Assembly: GCA_023459795.1 (NCBI GenBank)
Contig: JAEWSP010000003.1
Span: 1-64,000, forward strand
DNA from: Bacillota bacterium
Lineage (GTDB): Bacteria > Bacillota_I > Bacilli_A > RFN20 > CAG-288
Length of the DNA stretch: 64,000 nucleotides
Direction of reading: 5' to 3'
Shown in pieces: positions 17,483-25,577 of the stretch (positions are counted from its first letter, which is position 1; each line of letters starts with the position of its first letter). The translations under genes and the position numbers were made by a program. The notes beneath the pieces were generated by a model. It ran no database searches. It had not been told where the DNA came from and saw only the letters and a list, made by a program, of their open reading frames with translations.

Positions 17483-18112
17483 TCAATTCTTGAAAAAGGC
17501 TTCGTCAATCGCATCTAGAAGATAATACGGAGGCACATACCCTGTCTTTATCAAGATTCCTTTTTCAGCAAAGAAGGACCGCTTGAAGCCAGGATGGGAG
17601 CCGTCTTTTATGCTATCGAGAAGAATCGATGCTGGAAGAAGGTAAGCTTCCCCGGCGGTTTTGAACCGGACCAGGAAGAAACCGATCCCGCCCAGTTTCA
17701 GGATGAAGGCAAGATGGGTGAACTGCTGTTCCCGGATCATATGATAGGGAACGGAGTCATGGATTGTCTCCTTGGCTTCGAAGTCGATGTACTTTCCTTT
17801 GTAGATGCCGACGAAATCGGTCGTCGACTTCTCCTGGAAATAGGCTTCATCGATCTGTCCCGGATGGGTTCTGCTCATGTGGACGACCTTGATGGGAGTC
17901 GGCCTCTTATAGAAATCGGCAAGTCCCTTGGCTCTGTAGAAATCGCAGGACTTCTCGATGTCGCTCTCGAAATCCATACCCATGTTGGTACGGACCAGCT
18001 TGTCTTTTTCTTTTTCCTCGGCGGTCCTGTTCTCGGTTTTCCGCCGGTCTTTTTCCGTTTTCTCCTTCTTGCTAAGGACCGGTCTTCCGTCCGGATAGAA
18101 CAGGATGCTCAT
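17483..18112 (-). CDS. recU: Holliday junction resolvase RecU
   Basis: A 209-residue RecU, the Bacillota enzyme that cuts Holliday junctions at the end of homologous recombination. The family nuclease core reads STTDFVGIYKGKYIDFEAKET near residues 90-110, with the metal-binding Asp and Glu-x-Lys. The 50-residue N-terminal part is the usual charged extension, with NMGMDFE at about 43. Its start overlaps the stop of the exonuclease gene by four bases (ATGA). In many Bacillota recU pairs with a penicillin-binding protein gene; here it pairs with a nuclease. Confidence 0.93.
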   Translation of the reverse strand: MSILFYPDGRPVLSKKEKTEKDRRKTENRTAEEKEKDKLVRTNMGMDFESDIEKSCDFYRAKGLADFYKRPTPIKVVHMSRTHPGQIDEAYFQEKSTTDFVGIYKGKYIDFEAKETIHDSVPYHMIREQQFTHLAFILKLGGIGFFLVRFKTAGEAYLLPASILLDSIKDGSHPGFKRSFFAEKGILIKTGYVPPYYLLDAIDEAFFKN

Positions 18113-18843
18113 AACGAATCCTTGATTTCCTTGCGGAAATCCTCTATCGTCACCTTCTTCTTGGCAAGAAGAAGATCCGCCAGCCTTTTTGCCGGAGCAA
18201 TCAGATTGCGGTTGTTCGGATAGCAGGAAAGCACATCCTCGGCTGTCTTGTCCGCGGATTCCACGAAAGAGGAGTAGATGGAACGGAGAGACAAGGAGTC
18301 TACCAGCGGATCATGGTATTCCCCGGCCGGGGAAAGAGAATAGAAATCCATAAGTTTGGAGACAGACAAAGGCTGTCCCTTGGGGGAGACTAAATAATCC
18401 TTGATATAGTTCTGGAAGTCGAAGTAGTTCTTGAGCACCAGCTTTTCTATCTCCCTCTCGGAAGCCAGGGTCCGGTTGATGGATCTGGTAAGGATCTTGA
18501 TATCGTTGTTTCCGTAGGAGATAAACAAAGGCTTCTTGTAAGGAGCTAGAAGCTCCGTGAAGGTAAGGAGGACTTTGTCAAAAGGCTGTCCTTCCTTTTT
18601 CAGAAGGGTATTGGTAATCCCGGTAAGCCTCGTGATGATCGGGGTAATCCTTTCGGCCGTCTGGATATAACTAGAGAAAGAGATGCCTTTGTCTTCTCCG
18701 TCTAAAGCCCCCGGTTCCTTAGGGATGATGACTACGGCAAGGGCGATAGCATGAGCGCTTCTCTCGGTTCCCTCGAAGTCGAAGAAGACGAGTGCATCGC
18801 GGTCGAGGACATGCCTTGCAAGATTTGGAAAGAGTGTCTCCAT
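18109..18843 (-). CDS. DEDDh 3'-5' exonuclease-like protein
   Basis: A 244-residue protein of the DnaQ/RNase T fold. Motif I is FFDFEGT near residues 20-26, and the C-terminal HDPLVDS near 182-188 supplies the His and last Asp of a DEDDh site. The middle Asp is likely in YGNNDIK near 110-116. Whether it acts on DNA or RNA is not clear. It lies between marR (one base gap) and recU (four-base overlap), so the three genes form one operon; the coupling to recU favours a DNA repair role, which is inference. Confidence 0.75.
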   Translation of the reverse strand: METLFPNLARHVLDRDALVFFDFEGTERSAHAIALAVVIIPKEPGALDGEDKGISFSSYIQTAERITPIITRLTGITNTLLKKEGQPFDKVLLTFTELLAPYKKPLFISYGNNDIKILTRSINRTLASEREIEKLVLKNYFDFQNYIKDYLVSPKGQPLSVSKLMDFYSLSPAGEYHDPLVDSLSLRSIYSSFVESADKTAEDVLSCYPNNRNLIAPAKRLADLLLAKKKVTIEDFRKEIKDSL

Positions 18844-18844
18844 A

Positions 18845-19312
18845 TCAGTTTCCGAAAGAGAAGTTCTTCAGGTTATCCGTCATGACGGAAGGATCGGAAC
18901 TCAGGCTCAGGATATTGAAGAGGTGTTTCACCTCTTCGTCTCCGAGGATGGTGAACCAGCCCCGGAACAGGTAACGCAGCTGCTGGTCGCAGATGGCATA
19001 GAACTGCTTTCCCCGTTCCGTCAGGTTTACATATACCTGTCTCCGGTTCTTCGTATCGACACTCCTCTCCAGGAAGCCGCGGCTTTCCAGAAGACGGAGG
19101 TTTGCTGCAATATTGGGTCTTGTAACCTTAAGGGATTCCGCAAGGCTGCTAGGGTGGGCATCCGGATGGTCGTTAAGATAGGCGATGATCTGGAAATCCG
19201 TCTGGAAAAGAGCATTGAACAAAGATATCTCTCCGTTGTCTCTCAGCTTTGTGACATAGCTCATCAGTTCCTTGATCTGGTCATCGAGATGATCGTTCTG
19301 GTTATCTTCCAT
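18845..19312 (-). CDS. MarR family transcriptional regulator
   Basis: A 155-residue winged-helix regulator. The helix-turn-helix (SSLAESLKVTRPNIAANLRLLE) is at about residues 54-75, followed by the wing pattern VDTKNRRQVYVNLTERG near 83-100. Dimerisation helices flank it. The ATG at 19312 is chosen because AGGAG lies six bases upstream; the alternative is an upstream TTG without a site. It heads the exonuclease-recU operon. CTGTTT half-sites in its own promoter suggest autoregulation. The ligand is unknown. Confidence 0.85.
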   Translation of the reverse strand: MEDNQNDHLDDQIKELMSYVTKLRDNGEISLFNALFQTDFQIIAYLNDHPDAHPSSLAESLKVTRPNIAANLRLLESRGFLERSVDTKNRRQVYVNLTERGKQFYAICDQQLRYLFRGWFTILGDEEVKHLFNILSLSSDPSVMTDNLKNFSFGN

Positions 19313-19322
19313 AAATTGCTCC

Positions 19323-19351
19323 TTTATATAGTGCTGTTTCAAAACAGTCAA
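19323..19351 (-). promoter_or_regulatory. Promoter of the marR-exo-recU operon
   Basis: TTGACT and TATAAA are separated by exactly 17 bases on the minus strand. The -10 directly abuts the GGAG ribosome site, so a transcript from here would begin only a few bases before the ATG. Confidence 0.6.
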
Positions 19352-19366
19352 TTCTTTTAACTGTTT
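19334..19366. promoter_or_regulatory. Candidate MarR operator
   Basis: CTGTTT and AAACAG face each other two bases apart at 19334-19347, within the promoter spacer, and a third half-site CTGTTT lies at 19361-19366, pairing with AAACAG as AAACAGT/ACTGTTT. Positioned to block the promoter. Confidence 0.5.
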
Positions 19367-19460
19367 GGACAACTATTTTAAACCATAAACTATTTATTTC
19401 CAACCGGAAAGAAAACCAAGATAGAAGAAAAAAGCAGAAAGTGGATACTCCTGCCCAAAG

Positions 19461-19485
19461 AAAAAATCCCGGGATTTCTCCCGGG
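19461..19485 (-). terminator. Terminator of nfnAB
   Basis: CCCGGGA and TCCCGGG pair around a four-base loop, followed by ATTTTTTC on the minus strand, 15 bases after the nfnB stop. Confidence 0.85.
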
Positions 19486-19499
19486 CACTTAAATTTTGT

Positions 19500-20984
19500 C
19501 TACTTCTTGTTCCGGATATACTCGTCGATACCCTGGGCAGCCTTCTTGCCGGCACCCATTGCAAGGATGACGGTGGCGGCGCCGGTAACGGCATCGCCTC
19601 CGGCAAAGACTCCGTCCTTCGTCGTCTCGTTGTTAGCTTCCTTGACGATTAGGCAGCCATGCGGATTCGTATCGATTCCAGGAGTGGTAGCCTTGATAAG
19701 CGGATTCGGAGAAGTTCCAAGAGCCATGATGACGGCATCGACATCGATGGTCCATTCGCTTCCCGGGATCTCTTCCGGCTTCCTTCTTCCGGACTTGTCC
19801 GGTTCGCCGAGCTTCATCTTGATAAGGCGGATGCCCTTGACGAATCCGTAATGCGGGTTCGTCTTCGGATTTCCTTCCTTGTCGACAAGGATCTCGATCG
19901 GATTGTTCAGAAGCTGGAAATCGACTCCCTCTTCTTCGGCATGGATGACTTCCTCACGACGGGCCGGAAGTTCGGCCATACTGCGGCGATAGACGCAGTA
20001 GACCTTATCGGCACCAAGACGGAGGGAGGAACGGCAGGAATCCATGGCAACGTTTCCGCCGCCGACGACAGCAACCTTCTTCGGGTGCATGATCGGGGTA
20101 TCGGAATCTTCCTTGTATGACTTCATAAGGTTCATACGGGTGAGGAATTCATTGGCGGAATAGACTCCGTTTGCATCCTCTCCCGGGATTCCCATGAAGC
20201 GGGGAAGACCGGCACCGGTGCCGCAGAAGACGGCATCGAAATGGTATTCTTCGATCAGCTCATCGATGGAGAGGACATGTCCGATGACCATATCCGTCAT
20301 GAACTTGACGCCGAGCTCCTTCAGTCCTTCGACTTCGCTCTGGACGATAGCCTTCGGAAGACGGAATTCCGGAATTCCGTACATAAGAACACCGCCTGCG
20401 ACATGGAGTGCCTCAAAGACAGTGACTTCATATCCAAGCTTGGCGAGATCTCCGGCGACCGTCAGTCCCGAAGGGCCGGAGCCCACTACTGCAACCTTGT
20501 GGCCGTTCTTCTTGATCGGATCCGGTTTTCCGGACTTGTGGTTCCGGTGCCAGTCGGCGACGAAACGCTCGAGTCTTCCGATTCCGACAGCTTCTCCATG
20601 GCAGAGATTGCCGTTTTCATCCTTCTTCGGCTTGCCGTTCTCGAGAACAGGCATCTTGGCTCTCATGCACTTGCCTTCGCACTGGGACTCCTGCGGGCAG
20701 ACACGTCCGCAGACAGCCGGAAGGGCAGAAGACTTGGCAATGACCTGATAGGCAGCTTCGAAGTTGCCCTTGGCAACTTCGGCAATGAAAACAGGGATAG
20801 CGATGTTTACCGGGCAGCCGGAAACGCAGGCCGGATTATTGCAATCCATGCAGCGCTTGGCTTCGTCGATGGCCATCTCTTCCGTATAACCGAGCGTGAC
20901 TTCCTCGAAGTTGTGGGCACGGACCTTCGGGTCCTGGCTCGGCATCGGGTTCTTCGTCGGCTTCTTGTTGTAATTCGGATTCAT
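19500..20984 (-). CDS. nfnB: NfnB subunit of electron-bifurcating transhydrogenase (GltD-like)
   Basis: A 494-residue flavoprotein of the glutamate-synthase small-subunit type. Two [4Fe-4S] motifs lie near the N-terminus (CMDCNNPACVSGCP at about 41-54 and CGRVCPQESQCEGKC at about 93-107), followed by the FAD site VAVVGSGPSGL near 169 and the NADP site VAVVGGGNVAMDS near 307. By itself it would be named GltD, but it starts directly after nfnA and no large glutamate synthase gene is present. With NfnA it couples NADH and reduced ferredoxin to NADP+ reduction. A SudAB-type sulfide dehydrogenase is the alternative name. Confidence 0.85.
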   Translation of the reverse strand: MNPNYNKKPTKNPMPSQDPKVRAHNFEEVTLGYTEEMAIDEAKRCMDCNNPACVSGCPVNIAIPVFIAEVAKGNFEAAYQVIAKSSALPAVCGRVCPQESQCEGKCMRAKMPVLENGKPKKDENGNLCHGEAVGIGRLERFVADWHRNHKSGKPDPIKKNGHKVAVVGSGPSGLTVAGDLAKLGYEVTVFEALHVAGGVLMYGIPEFRLPKAIVQSEVEGLKELGVKFMTDMVIGHVLSIDELIEEYHFDAVFCGTGAGLPRFMGIPGEDANGVYSANEFLTRMNLMKSYKEDSDTPIMHPKKVAVVGGGNVAMDSCRSSLRLGADKVYCVYRRSMAELPARREEVIHAEEEGVDFQLLNNPIEILVDKEGNPKTNPHYGFVKGIRLIKMKLGEPDKSGRRKPEEIPGSEWTIDVDAVIMALGTSPNPLIKATTPGIDTNPHGCLIVKEANNETTKDGVFAGGDAVTGAATVILAMGAGKKAAQGIDEYIRNKK

Positions 20985-21824
20985 TTACTTGCCCTCCTTG
21001 AGAAGATTGCAGGCTTCTTCGTACTTCTTTCTCTCCCACGGACGGTACATCGCATTTCTCGTCATGGCAGAATCCCAATCGATATCGAAACCATTGAAAT
21101 CCGGTCCGTCGACGCAGGCAAACTTCATCTTTCCGCCGACCATGATACGGCAGCCGCCGCACATTCCGGTTCCGTCGATCATAATCGGATTCATGCTGAC
21201 GATGGTCTTGATGCCGTAAGGCTGGGTAGTCTTGCAGACGAACTTCATCATGATGAGAGGTCCGATGGCGATAACGGCATCGAACTTCACGCCATTCTTG
21301 ATTTCTCTTTCGAGAGCAGCAGTGACTAAGCCTTTCTCGCCCCAGGTTCCGTCATCCGACATCTTGATGAACTTATCGGAGCAGTTGGCAAAGTCCTTCT
21401 CCAGGATGACTAGATCCTTGCCACGGAAACCAACGATAGAAGTAACCCTGGTTCCCTGCTTGTGCAAGGCTTCCGCAAGCGGAAGAGCAATAGCACATCC
21501 GGCACCGCCGCCGATGACAGCCACATTCTTCAGGCCTTCGATTTCGGAAGGACGGCCTAAAGGTCCGACGAAGTCTTCCAGATAATCTCCGGCAGCCTTC
21601 TGGTTGAGTTTCTCGGTAGTCGCACCGACAACCTGGAAAATGATGCTGACAGAGCCTTTGACAGGATCCGTTCCGGCAACGGTGAGAGGGATTCTCTCGC
21701 CTTCGGCATCGGTTCTTAAAATAATGAATTGACCAGCCTTAGCCTTCTTGGCAACGAAAGGAGCTTCAATAGCCATACGGGTAACCGTTGGATTGAGGAC
21801 TTCCTTAGAAAGGATTTTGAACAT
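20985..21824 (-). CDS. nfnA: NfnA subunit, ferredoxin-NADP reductase-like
   Basis: A 279-residue flavoprotein of the PyrK/NfnA/SudB type. An FAD-binding beta-barrel (about 1-95), a nucleotide-binding domain starting at VAVIGGGAGCA near 102, and a [2Fe-2S] cluster region with GMCGGCR near 217 and FACVDGPDF near 231 are seen. The ATG at 21824 has AAGGAGG six bases upstream; a longer frame is not supported. It is the first gene of the pair and abuts nfnB with no spacing. The complex uses flavin-based electron bifurcation at the cytosol. Confidence 0.87.
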   Translation of the reverse strand: MFKILSKEVLNPTVTRMAIEAPFVAKKAKAGQFIILRTDAEGERIPLTVAGTDPVKGSVSIIFQVVGATTEKLNQKAAGDYLEDFVGPLGRPSEIEGLKNVAVIGGGAGCAIALPLAEALHKQGTRVTSIVGFRGKDLVILEKDFANCSDKFIKMSDDGTWGEKGLVTAALEREIKNGVKFDAVIAIGPLIMMKFVCKTTQPYGIKTIVSMNPIMIDGTGMCGGCRIMVGGKMKFACVDGPDFNGFDIDWDSAMTRNAMYRPWERKKYEEACNLLKEGK

Positions 21825-21920
21825 ATGCGGCCTCCTTGCTAACAAAAATGTTCTTTATATATTCTACTATAAGATGGGTAATAGAAATAGCTTTCTGCTC
21901 TAAAAACTATATGGAAAATC

Positions 21921-21957
21921 AAAAAAGCCAGCCCGAAAAATAAATTCCGAGCTGGCC
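21921..21957 (-). terminator. Terminator of the alcohol dehydrogenase gene
   Basis: On the minus strand GCCAGC and GCTGGC form the stem with a long AT-rich loop, followed by TTTTTT. It separates the dehydrogenase from nfnAB. Confidence 0.75.
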
Positions 21958-21971
21958 AAAGGGGGACAAAG

Positions 21972-23147
21972 TTAGAAATCTACGACAGTGTCGTAATAGC
22001 AGGCCTTTAAGACCTTTGCCATCAAGGCATCATCCATCTTGCGGGGGTTCTCCGGAGTGCAGGCATCCAAGACTGCGTTGTGGGCGATAGTCTGGTACTT
22101 CTCCAGGAATTCGCTTTCGATGACACCAAACTCCTTCAGTCCATGCGGGATGTTGAGATCACGGTCAAGCTGGTGGACACGGTTGATAAGGTTCTGAACC
22201 TTTTCCTCTTCCGTCTTTCCGCCTAAGCCGAGGAAGTCAGCAATTTCAGCATATCTCTTGTGAGCTCTGGCATCATGGGCATTGCATTCAATGGTATGAG
22301 GCAGATACATTGCATTTGCGCAGCCATGCGGAACATGTCCGGTGGTGAAAGCAGCACCCGTCTTATGGGCTAAGGAATGCGTGATTCCTAATAAGGCATT
22401 GGAGAAAGCCATACCGGCGATGCACTGAGCATAATGCATTTCGCCACGGGCCTTAACATCGCCGTTGTAGGAAGCCAGGATATTGTCATTGACCATCTTG
22501 GCAGCCTTTAAGGACAACGGATCGGCAAAGTCGGAAGCGAAGGTAGAAACGTAGCCTTCGATGGCATGGGTCAAAGCATCCATACCAGTCCAGGCAATGG
22601 TGTTCTTCGGCATAGTCTGCGGAAGAGCCGGATCAACAATAGCAACATCCGGAGTGATTTCGTAGTTTGCTAAAGGATACTTGATGCCTTTATCCGGATC
22701 CGTGATAACAGCGAAGGAAGTGACTTCGGTGCCCGTTCCGGAAGTGGAACCGATGGCGCAGAACTTAGCCTTCTTTCTTAGGACAGGGAACTTGCAGGCG
22801 ACCAGATCTTCGAACTTGGTCTCCGGGTATTCGTAAAGAACCCACATAGCCTTGGCAGCATCGATCGGGGAACCGCCGCCGATGGCAACGATCCAATCCG
22901 GTCCGAAAGCAGTCATAGCAGCAGCGCCACGTCTGACGGTAGCAACCGTCGGATCGTTCTCGACGCCTTCGAAAGTCTGAACTTCGAATCCGGCTTCCTT
23001 CAGGTCGGCAACGACCTTAGCTAAGAAGCCAAACTTCTGCATAGCATGGCCGCCAGTAACGACCATTGCCTTCTTGCCTCTCAGATTCTTAATCTCACTG
23101 AGGGAATCTTCTCCAAAATAGATGTCTCTAGGTAAAGTGAATCTCAT
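21972..23147 (-). CDS. Iron-containing alcohol dehydrogenase
   Basis: A 391-residue group III alcohol dehydrogenase (butanol dehydrogenase, 1,3-propanediol dehydrogenase type) reducing aldehydes with NAD(P)H. The dinucleotide motif GGGSPIDAAK is at about residues 92-101. Iron ligands lie in HAIEGYVST, HSLAHKTGAAF and the downstream TGHVPHGCAN region near 190-290. The ATG at 23147 is chosen for AAGGAGG seven bases upstream. It has its own promoter and terminator and lies next to nfnAB, so ethanol or butanol fermentation with NADPH balance by Nfn is plausible. Substrate chain length is not known. Confidence 0.9.
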   Translation of the reverse strand: MRFTLPRDIYFGEDSLSEIKNLRGKKAMVVTGGHAMQKFGFLAKVVADLKEAGFEVQTFEGVENDPTVATVRRGAAAMTAFGPDWIVAIGGGSPIDAAKAMWVLYEYPETKFEDLVACKFPVLRKKAKFCAIGSTSGTGTEVTSFAVITDPDKGIKYPLANYEITPDVAIVDPALPQTMPKNTIAWTGMDALTHAIEGYVSTFASDFADPLSLKAAKMVNDNILASYNGDVKARGEMHYAQCIAGMAFSNALLGITHSLAHKTGAAFTTGHVPHGCANAMYLPHTIECNAHDARAHKRYAEIADFLGLGGKTEEEKVQNLINRVHQLDRDLNIPHGLKEFGVIESEFLEKYQTIAHNAVLDACTPENPRKMDDALMAKVLKACYYDTVVDF

Positions 23148-23546
23148 GTTTGTGCCTCCTTGTAAGTACACAAGATAAATATATTGGAAACTGAGCAACA
23201 AATCAAGAGAAAATTTAAAGCCCTTTCATGAAAATAAAATAAGAGAAACAAAAAACGCCATAGAAAGGCTAAAACAAAAATTATTAGGAGTAAAAATTGT
23301 TTTGCAACCGCATACATTTTTGAATGCTTATTGCTTGTTTAGCAATGGAAACTCAAACAAACGCGCAAGCACTTTCCATTTTTCAAAACAGCCAGGATTT
23401 GAAAGGGAGGAAAAGAAAAAAGTTTTTCTCAATGCAAAGGGGCAAAAAGAGTTATCGTTCCCTGTTCCTACCATATCCTGTAGTTTTTGTTTTTTCTGTT
23501 TTCTTACTTTAAAGATAGTTATATAATTTAAGGCAGGAGAAAGACC
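23148..23546. other. AT-rich divergent promoter region
   Basis: The 399 bases between the dehydrogenase and gpsB hold no gene. Seen here are the dehydrogenase promoter and a TATAAT at 23522-23527, 19 bases before the gpsB start. The centre is A/T rich. I found no clear Rex site. Confidence 0.5.
23178..23206 (-). promoter_or_regulatory. Promoter of the alcohol dehydrogenase gene
   Basis: TTGATT and TATATT separated by 17 bases on the minus strand, 30 bases before the start codon. Confidence 0.6.
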
Positions 23547-23909
23547 ATGGCAGCAAAGCTTTTTTTGGATTCCAACAAGATCTATCACAAAGAGTTCGAA
23601 GGGACCAAACCAGGGTACGACGCCCTGCAGGTTGACTCTTTTTTGGATATTGTCATCAAGGATTATGAAACCTTTGAAGAATTCCAGCAAGCCAGTGCCA
23701 AGGAAATCGATGAGCTGAAAACAAAAGTCAAGCTTCTCAATGACCAGCTGACAAAGGTCGAGACGGAAAACGCCTCGATGAAAAGCAAGCTAAGTGGCAT
23801 CTCCAACAATTCCGACGCCGCACTCAACAATCTCGAATACCTCAAACGGATCTCTGCCTTGGAAAAGGCATTGAAGAAGGCTGGAATCAATCCGAATATG
23901 GTGGAGTAG
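23547..23909 (+). CDS. gpsB: GpsB/DivIVA-like cell-cycle protein
   Basis: A 120-residue coiled-coil protein of the DivIVA family. The N-terminal membrane-associated pattern is kept: KEFEGTKPGYDALQVDSFLD near residues 17-36, with the conserved Gly-Tyr and Val-Asp-x-Phe-Leu. A coiled coil runs from about 40 to 85 and a short C-terminal helix (about 95-113) matches the GpsB trimerising tail. GpsB moves penicillin-binding proteins between septum and side wall. The gene precedes rnpB, as in many Bacillota. Confidence 0.82.
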   Translation: MAAKLFLDSNKIYHKEFEGTKPGYDALQVDSFLDIVIKDYETFEEFQQASAKEIDELKTKVKLLNDQLTKVETENASMKSKLSGISNNSDAALNNLEYLKRISALEKALKKAGINPNMVE

Positions 23910-23920
23910 AAAGAGACGGA

Positions 23921-24292
23921 GAAGAATACCGATCCGGACAGCAGCAGGAGGGAAGCCGTACTACCCTCTCGAGGAAAGTCCATGCTAGCACAGGCTGCAA
24001 TGCCTGTAGTGTTCGTGCCAGAGAAAATACATGCCTCTGGGCAGGGAGGAGTCCCTGACGACGGGAAGGAACCTAAACCGCAAGGCATGGTGTCCCTCCC
24101 ATAAAGCTCCACAGTGACGATGCTTCCCGAAAGGGGAGACATGCAACGTTGGAAAGCTCCGCGAGCTAGAAACCTAAATTTTGGTAAGGGAAATCCAAGC
24201 CGGGAAACAAACTGGCAAGGGTAGCCGCCTTCGGGCGGCTAGATAAATTGTTGTCTAATACATAACATGGCTTACCCGATCGGACTCACTTC
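23921..24292 (+). ncRNA. rnpB: RNase P RNA, Bacillus (B) type
   Basis: The catalytic RNA of RNase P, which matures tRNA 5' ends. Conserved blocks are present in order: GAGGAAAGTCCATGCT (CR I), the CCACAGTGACG block, GAAACCTAAATTTTGGTA (CR IV region) and ACATGGCTTAC close to the 3' end (CR V). Terminal pairing of CCGATC with GATCGG sets approximate ends; they could be off by several bases. No separate terminator was found before pgsA, which begins 25 bases on. Confidence 0.95.
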
Positions 24293-24316
24293 TTTGTCGA
24301 AAGGAAAGGAACCAGA

Positions 24317-24997
24317 ATGTCAAAGCTTAACACGCCGAATAAGATTACGACGATCCGTCTAGGTATGTGCGTTCTGATGATTCTGGTTTTTTCTTTGTCC
24401 TATATTCCGGGAGCCTTGGATTCCTGGGCCAGCAATTTCGTGATTGCCGGGTTCTCCATCGGCTTCAACTGGATTGACCTCACTTGTTTTGTCATCTTCA
24501 TCCTCGGAAGCATCACGGATGCTATCGACGGACATATCGCCAGAAGCAGGAATCTCGTTACGGACTTTGGAAAGTTCCTTGATCCGCTTGCGGACAAGGC
24601 ACTTACGGATGCCGCTTTCATCCTTCTTTCGACGAGAACTGACTGGTACGGGCATTATCAGGTCCTCCCTTTCTTAGTCATTTTCTTCATTCTCCGGGAT
24701 CTGGCAATGGACGGCCTAAGGATTTTCGCCAATGCCAAGCAGCGTGTACTCGCCGCCAATATCTACGGGAAGGTCAAGACTGCCTTCGAGATGATCCTGA
24801 TTCCGATTCTCTTCCTCAACGGATTCCCGTTCTCTCTTCTTAACGTCACCGGAGGGCTGGATGCCTGGATGTCGCAGAGATGGTCCGGAACCTATATCGT
24901 CACGAACTGCCTTACAGGGCTTTGCCTGTTCTTCTCTCTCTTGTCTGCCGTCATCTATTTCAAGAACAACAAGGATCTGTTCGCAGGAAGGAAATAA
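24317..24997 (+). CDS. pgsA: CDP-diacylglycerol-glycerol-3-phosphate 3-phosphatidyltransferase
   Basis: A 226-residue membrane enzyme making phosphatidylglycerol phosphate, the committed step to anionic phospholipids. The CDP-alcohol phosphotransferase motif (DAIDGHIARSRN through DFGKFLDPLADK, near 72-97) has all the expected Asp, Gly, Ala-Arg residues. About five transmembrane helices. It lies between rnpB and a CinA-type gene, upstream of recA, which is a common Bacillota order. The C-terminal basic tail is short. Confidence 0.93.
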   Translation: MSKLNTPNKITTIRLGMCVLMILVFSLSYIPGALDSWASNFVIAGFSIGFNWIDLTCFVIFILGSITDAIDGHIARSRNLVTDFGKFLDPLADKALTDAAFILLSTRTDWYGHYQVLPFLVIFFILRDLAMDGLRIFANAKQRVLAANIYGKVKTAFEMILIPILFLNGFPFSLLNVTGGLDAWMSQRWSGTYIVTNCLTGLCLFFSLLSAVIYFKNNKDLFAGRK

Positions 24998-25000
24998 AAT

Positions 25001-25522
25001 ATGGAGAAACATGAACTGCTAGACGTCTTAAAGGAAAAGAACCTGACTCTTTCTTCTATGGAGTCTCTTACGGGCGGGCTTTTCAGCGCCACCTTTACCT
25101 CCATCCCGGGAGCAAGCGAAGTCTTCCAGGGTGCTGCCGTCACTTATCAGGACAATGTCAAATCCCTTTTCGGCGTAAGTCCGAAGACGATCCAGGAACA
25201 TGGTGCCATCAGCAGCGAATGTGCCAGGGAGATGGCACTTTCCGCCGCCAAATTCTTCCAGACCGACTGCAGCGTCTCCTTTACCGGAAATGCCGGACCC
25301 TCGGCCGAAGAAGACAAGCCTGTCGGACTGGTCTTCATCGCTGTTCTCCTGAAGGATCATCTCTATAAATACGAGCTCCACCTTTCGGGGGACAGAGAAG
25401 AAATCCGGAAAGCCTGTGTCGACTTCGCCTTCCGCAAGATGGTAGAGCTTCTGAAAGAGCCAAAGCCAGCCGAAGAACCGGTTGCCAATATCGGAGAAGA
25501 GAAGAAAGAAGGAAATTTATAA
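25001..25522 (+). CDS. CinA C-terminal domain protein (nicotinamide-nucleotide amidase)
   Basis: A 173-residue single-domain protein matching the C-terminal half of CinA (PncC family), which deamidates nicotinamide mononucleotide in NAD salvage. Motifs SMESLTGGLFSATFTS near 17-32 and GNAGPSAEEDKPVG near 97-110 are typical, although the usual Ala-Glu-Ser-Cys-Thr opening is altered to Met-Glu-Ser-Leu-Thr. The N-terminal CinA domain is absent. The gene sits three bases after pgsA and 55 bases before recA, the classic competence-associated position. Confidence 0.85.
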   Translation: MEKHELLDVLKEKNLTLSSMESLTGGLFSATFTSIPGASEVFQGAAVTYQDNVKSLFGVSPKTIQEHGAISSECAREMALSAAKFFQTDCSVSFTGNAGPSAEEDKPVGLVFIAVLLKDHLYKYELHLSGDREEIRKACVDFAFRKMVELLKEPKPAEEPVANIGEEKKEGNL

Positions 25523-25577
25523 CTCGGCCCGTAAAAAAGGTCTCGGCTCGTTAGAAGTATGTTGAAAGGAAAGCGTT

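Noticed and set aside
23202..23546. Rex operator for the alcohol dehydrogenase
   Set aside because: No convincing TTGTTAA/TTAACAA palindrome; only scattered A/T-rich half-matches.
25523..25577. LexA box upstream of recA
   Set aside because: No GAACnnnnGTTC pattern was found.
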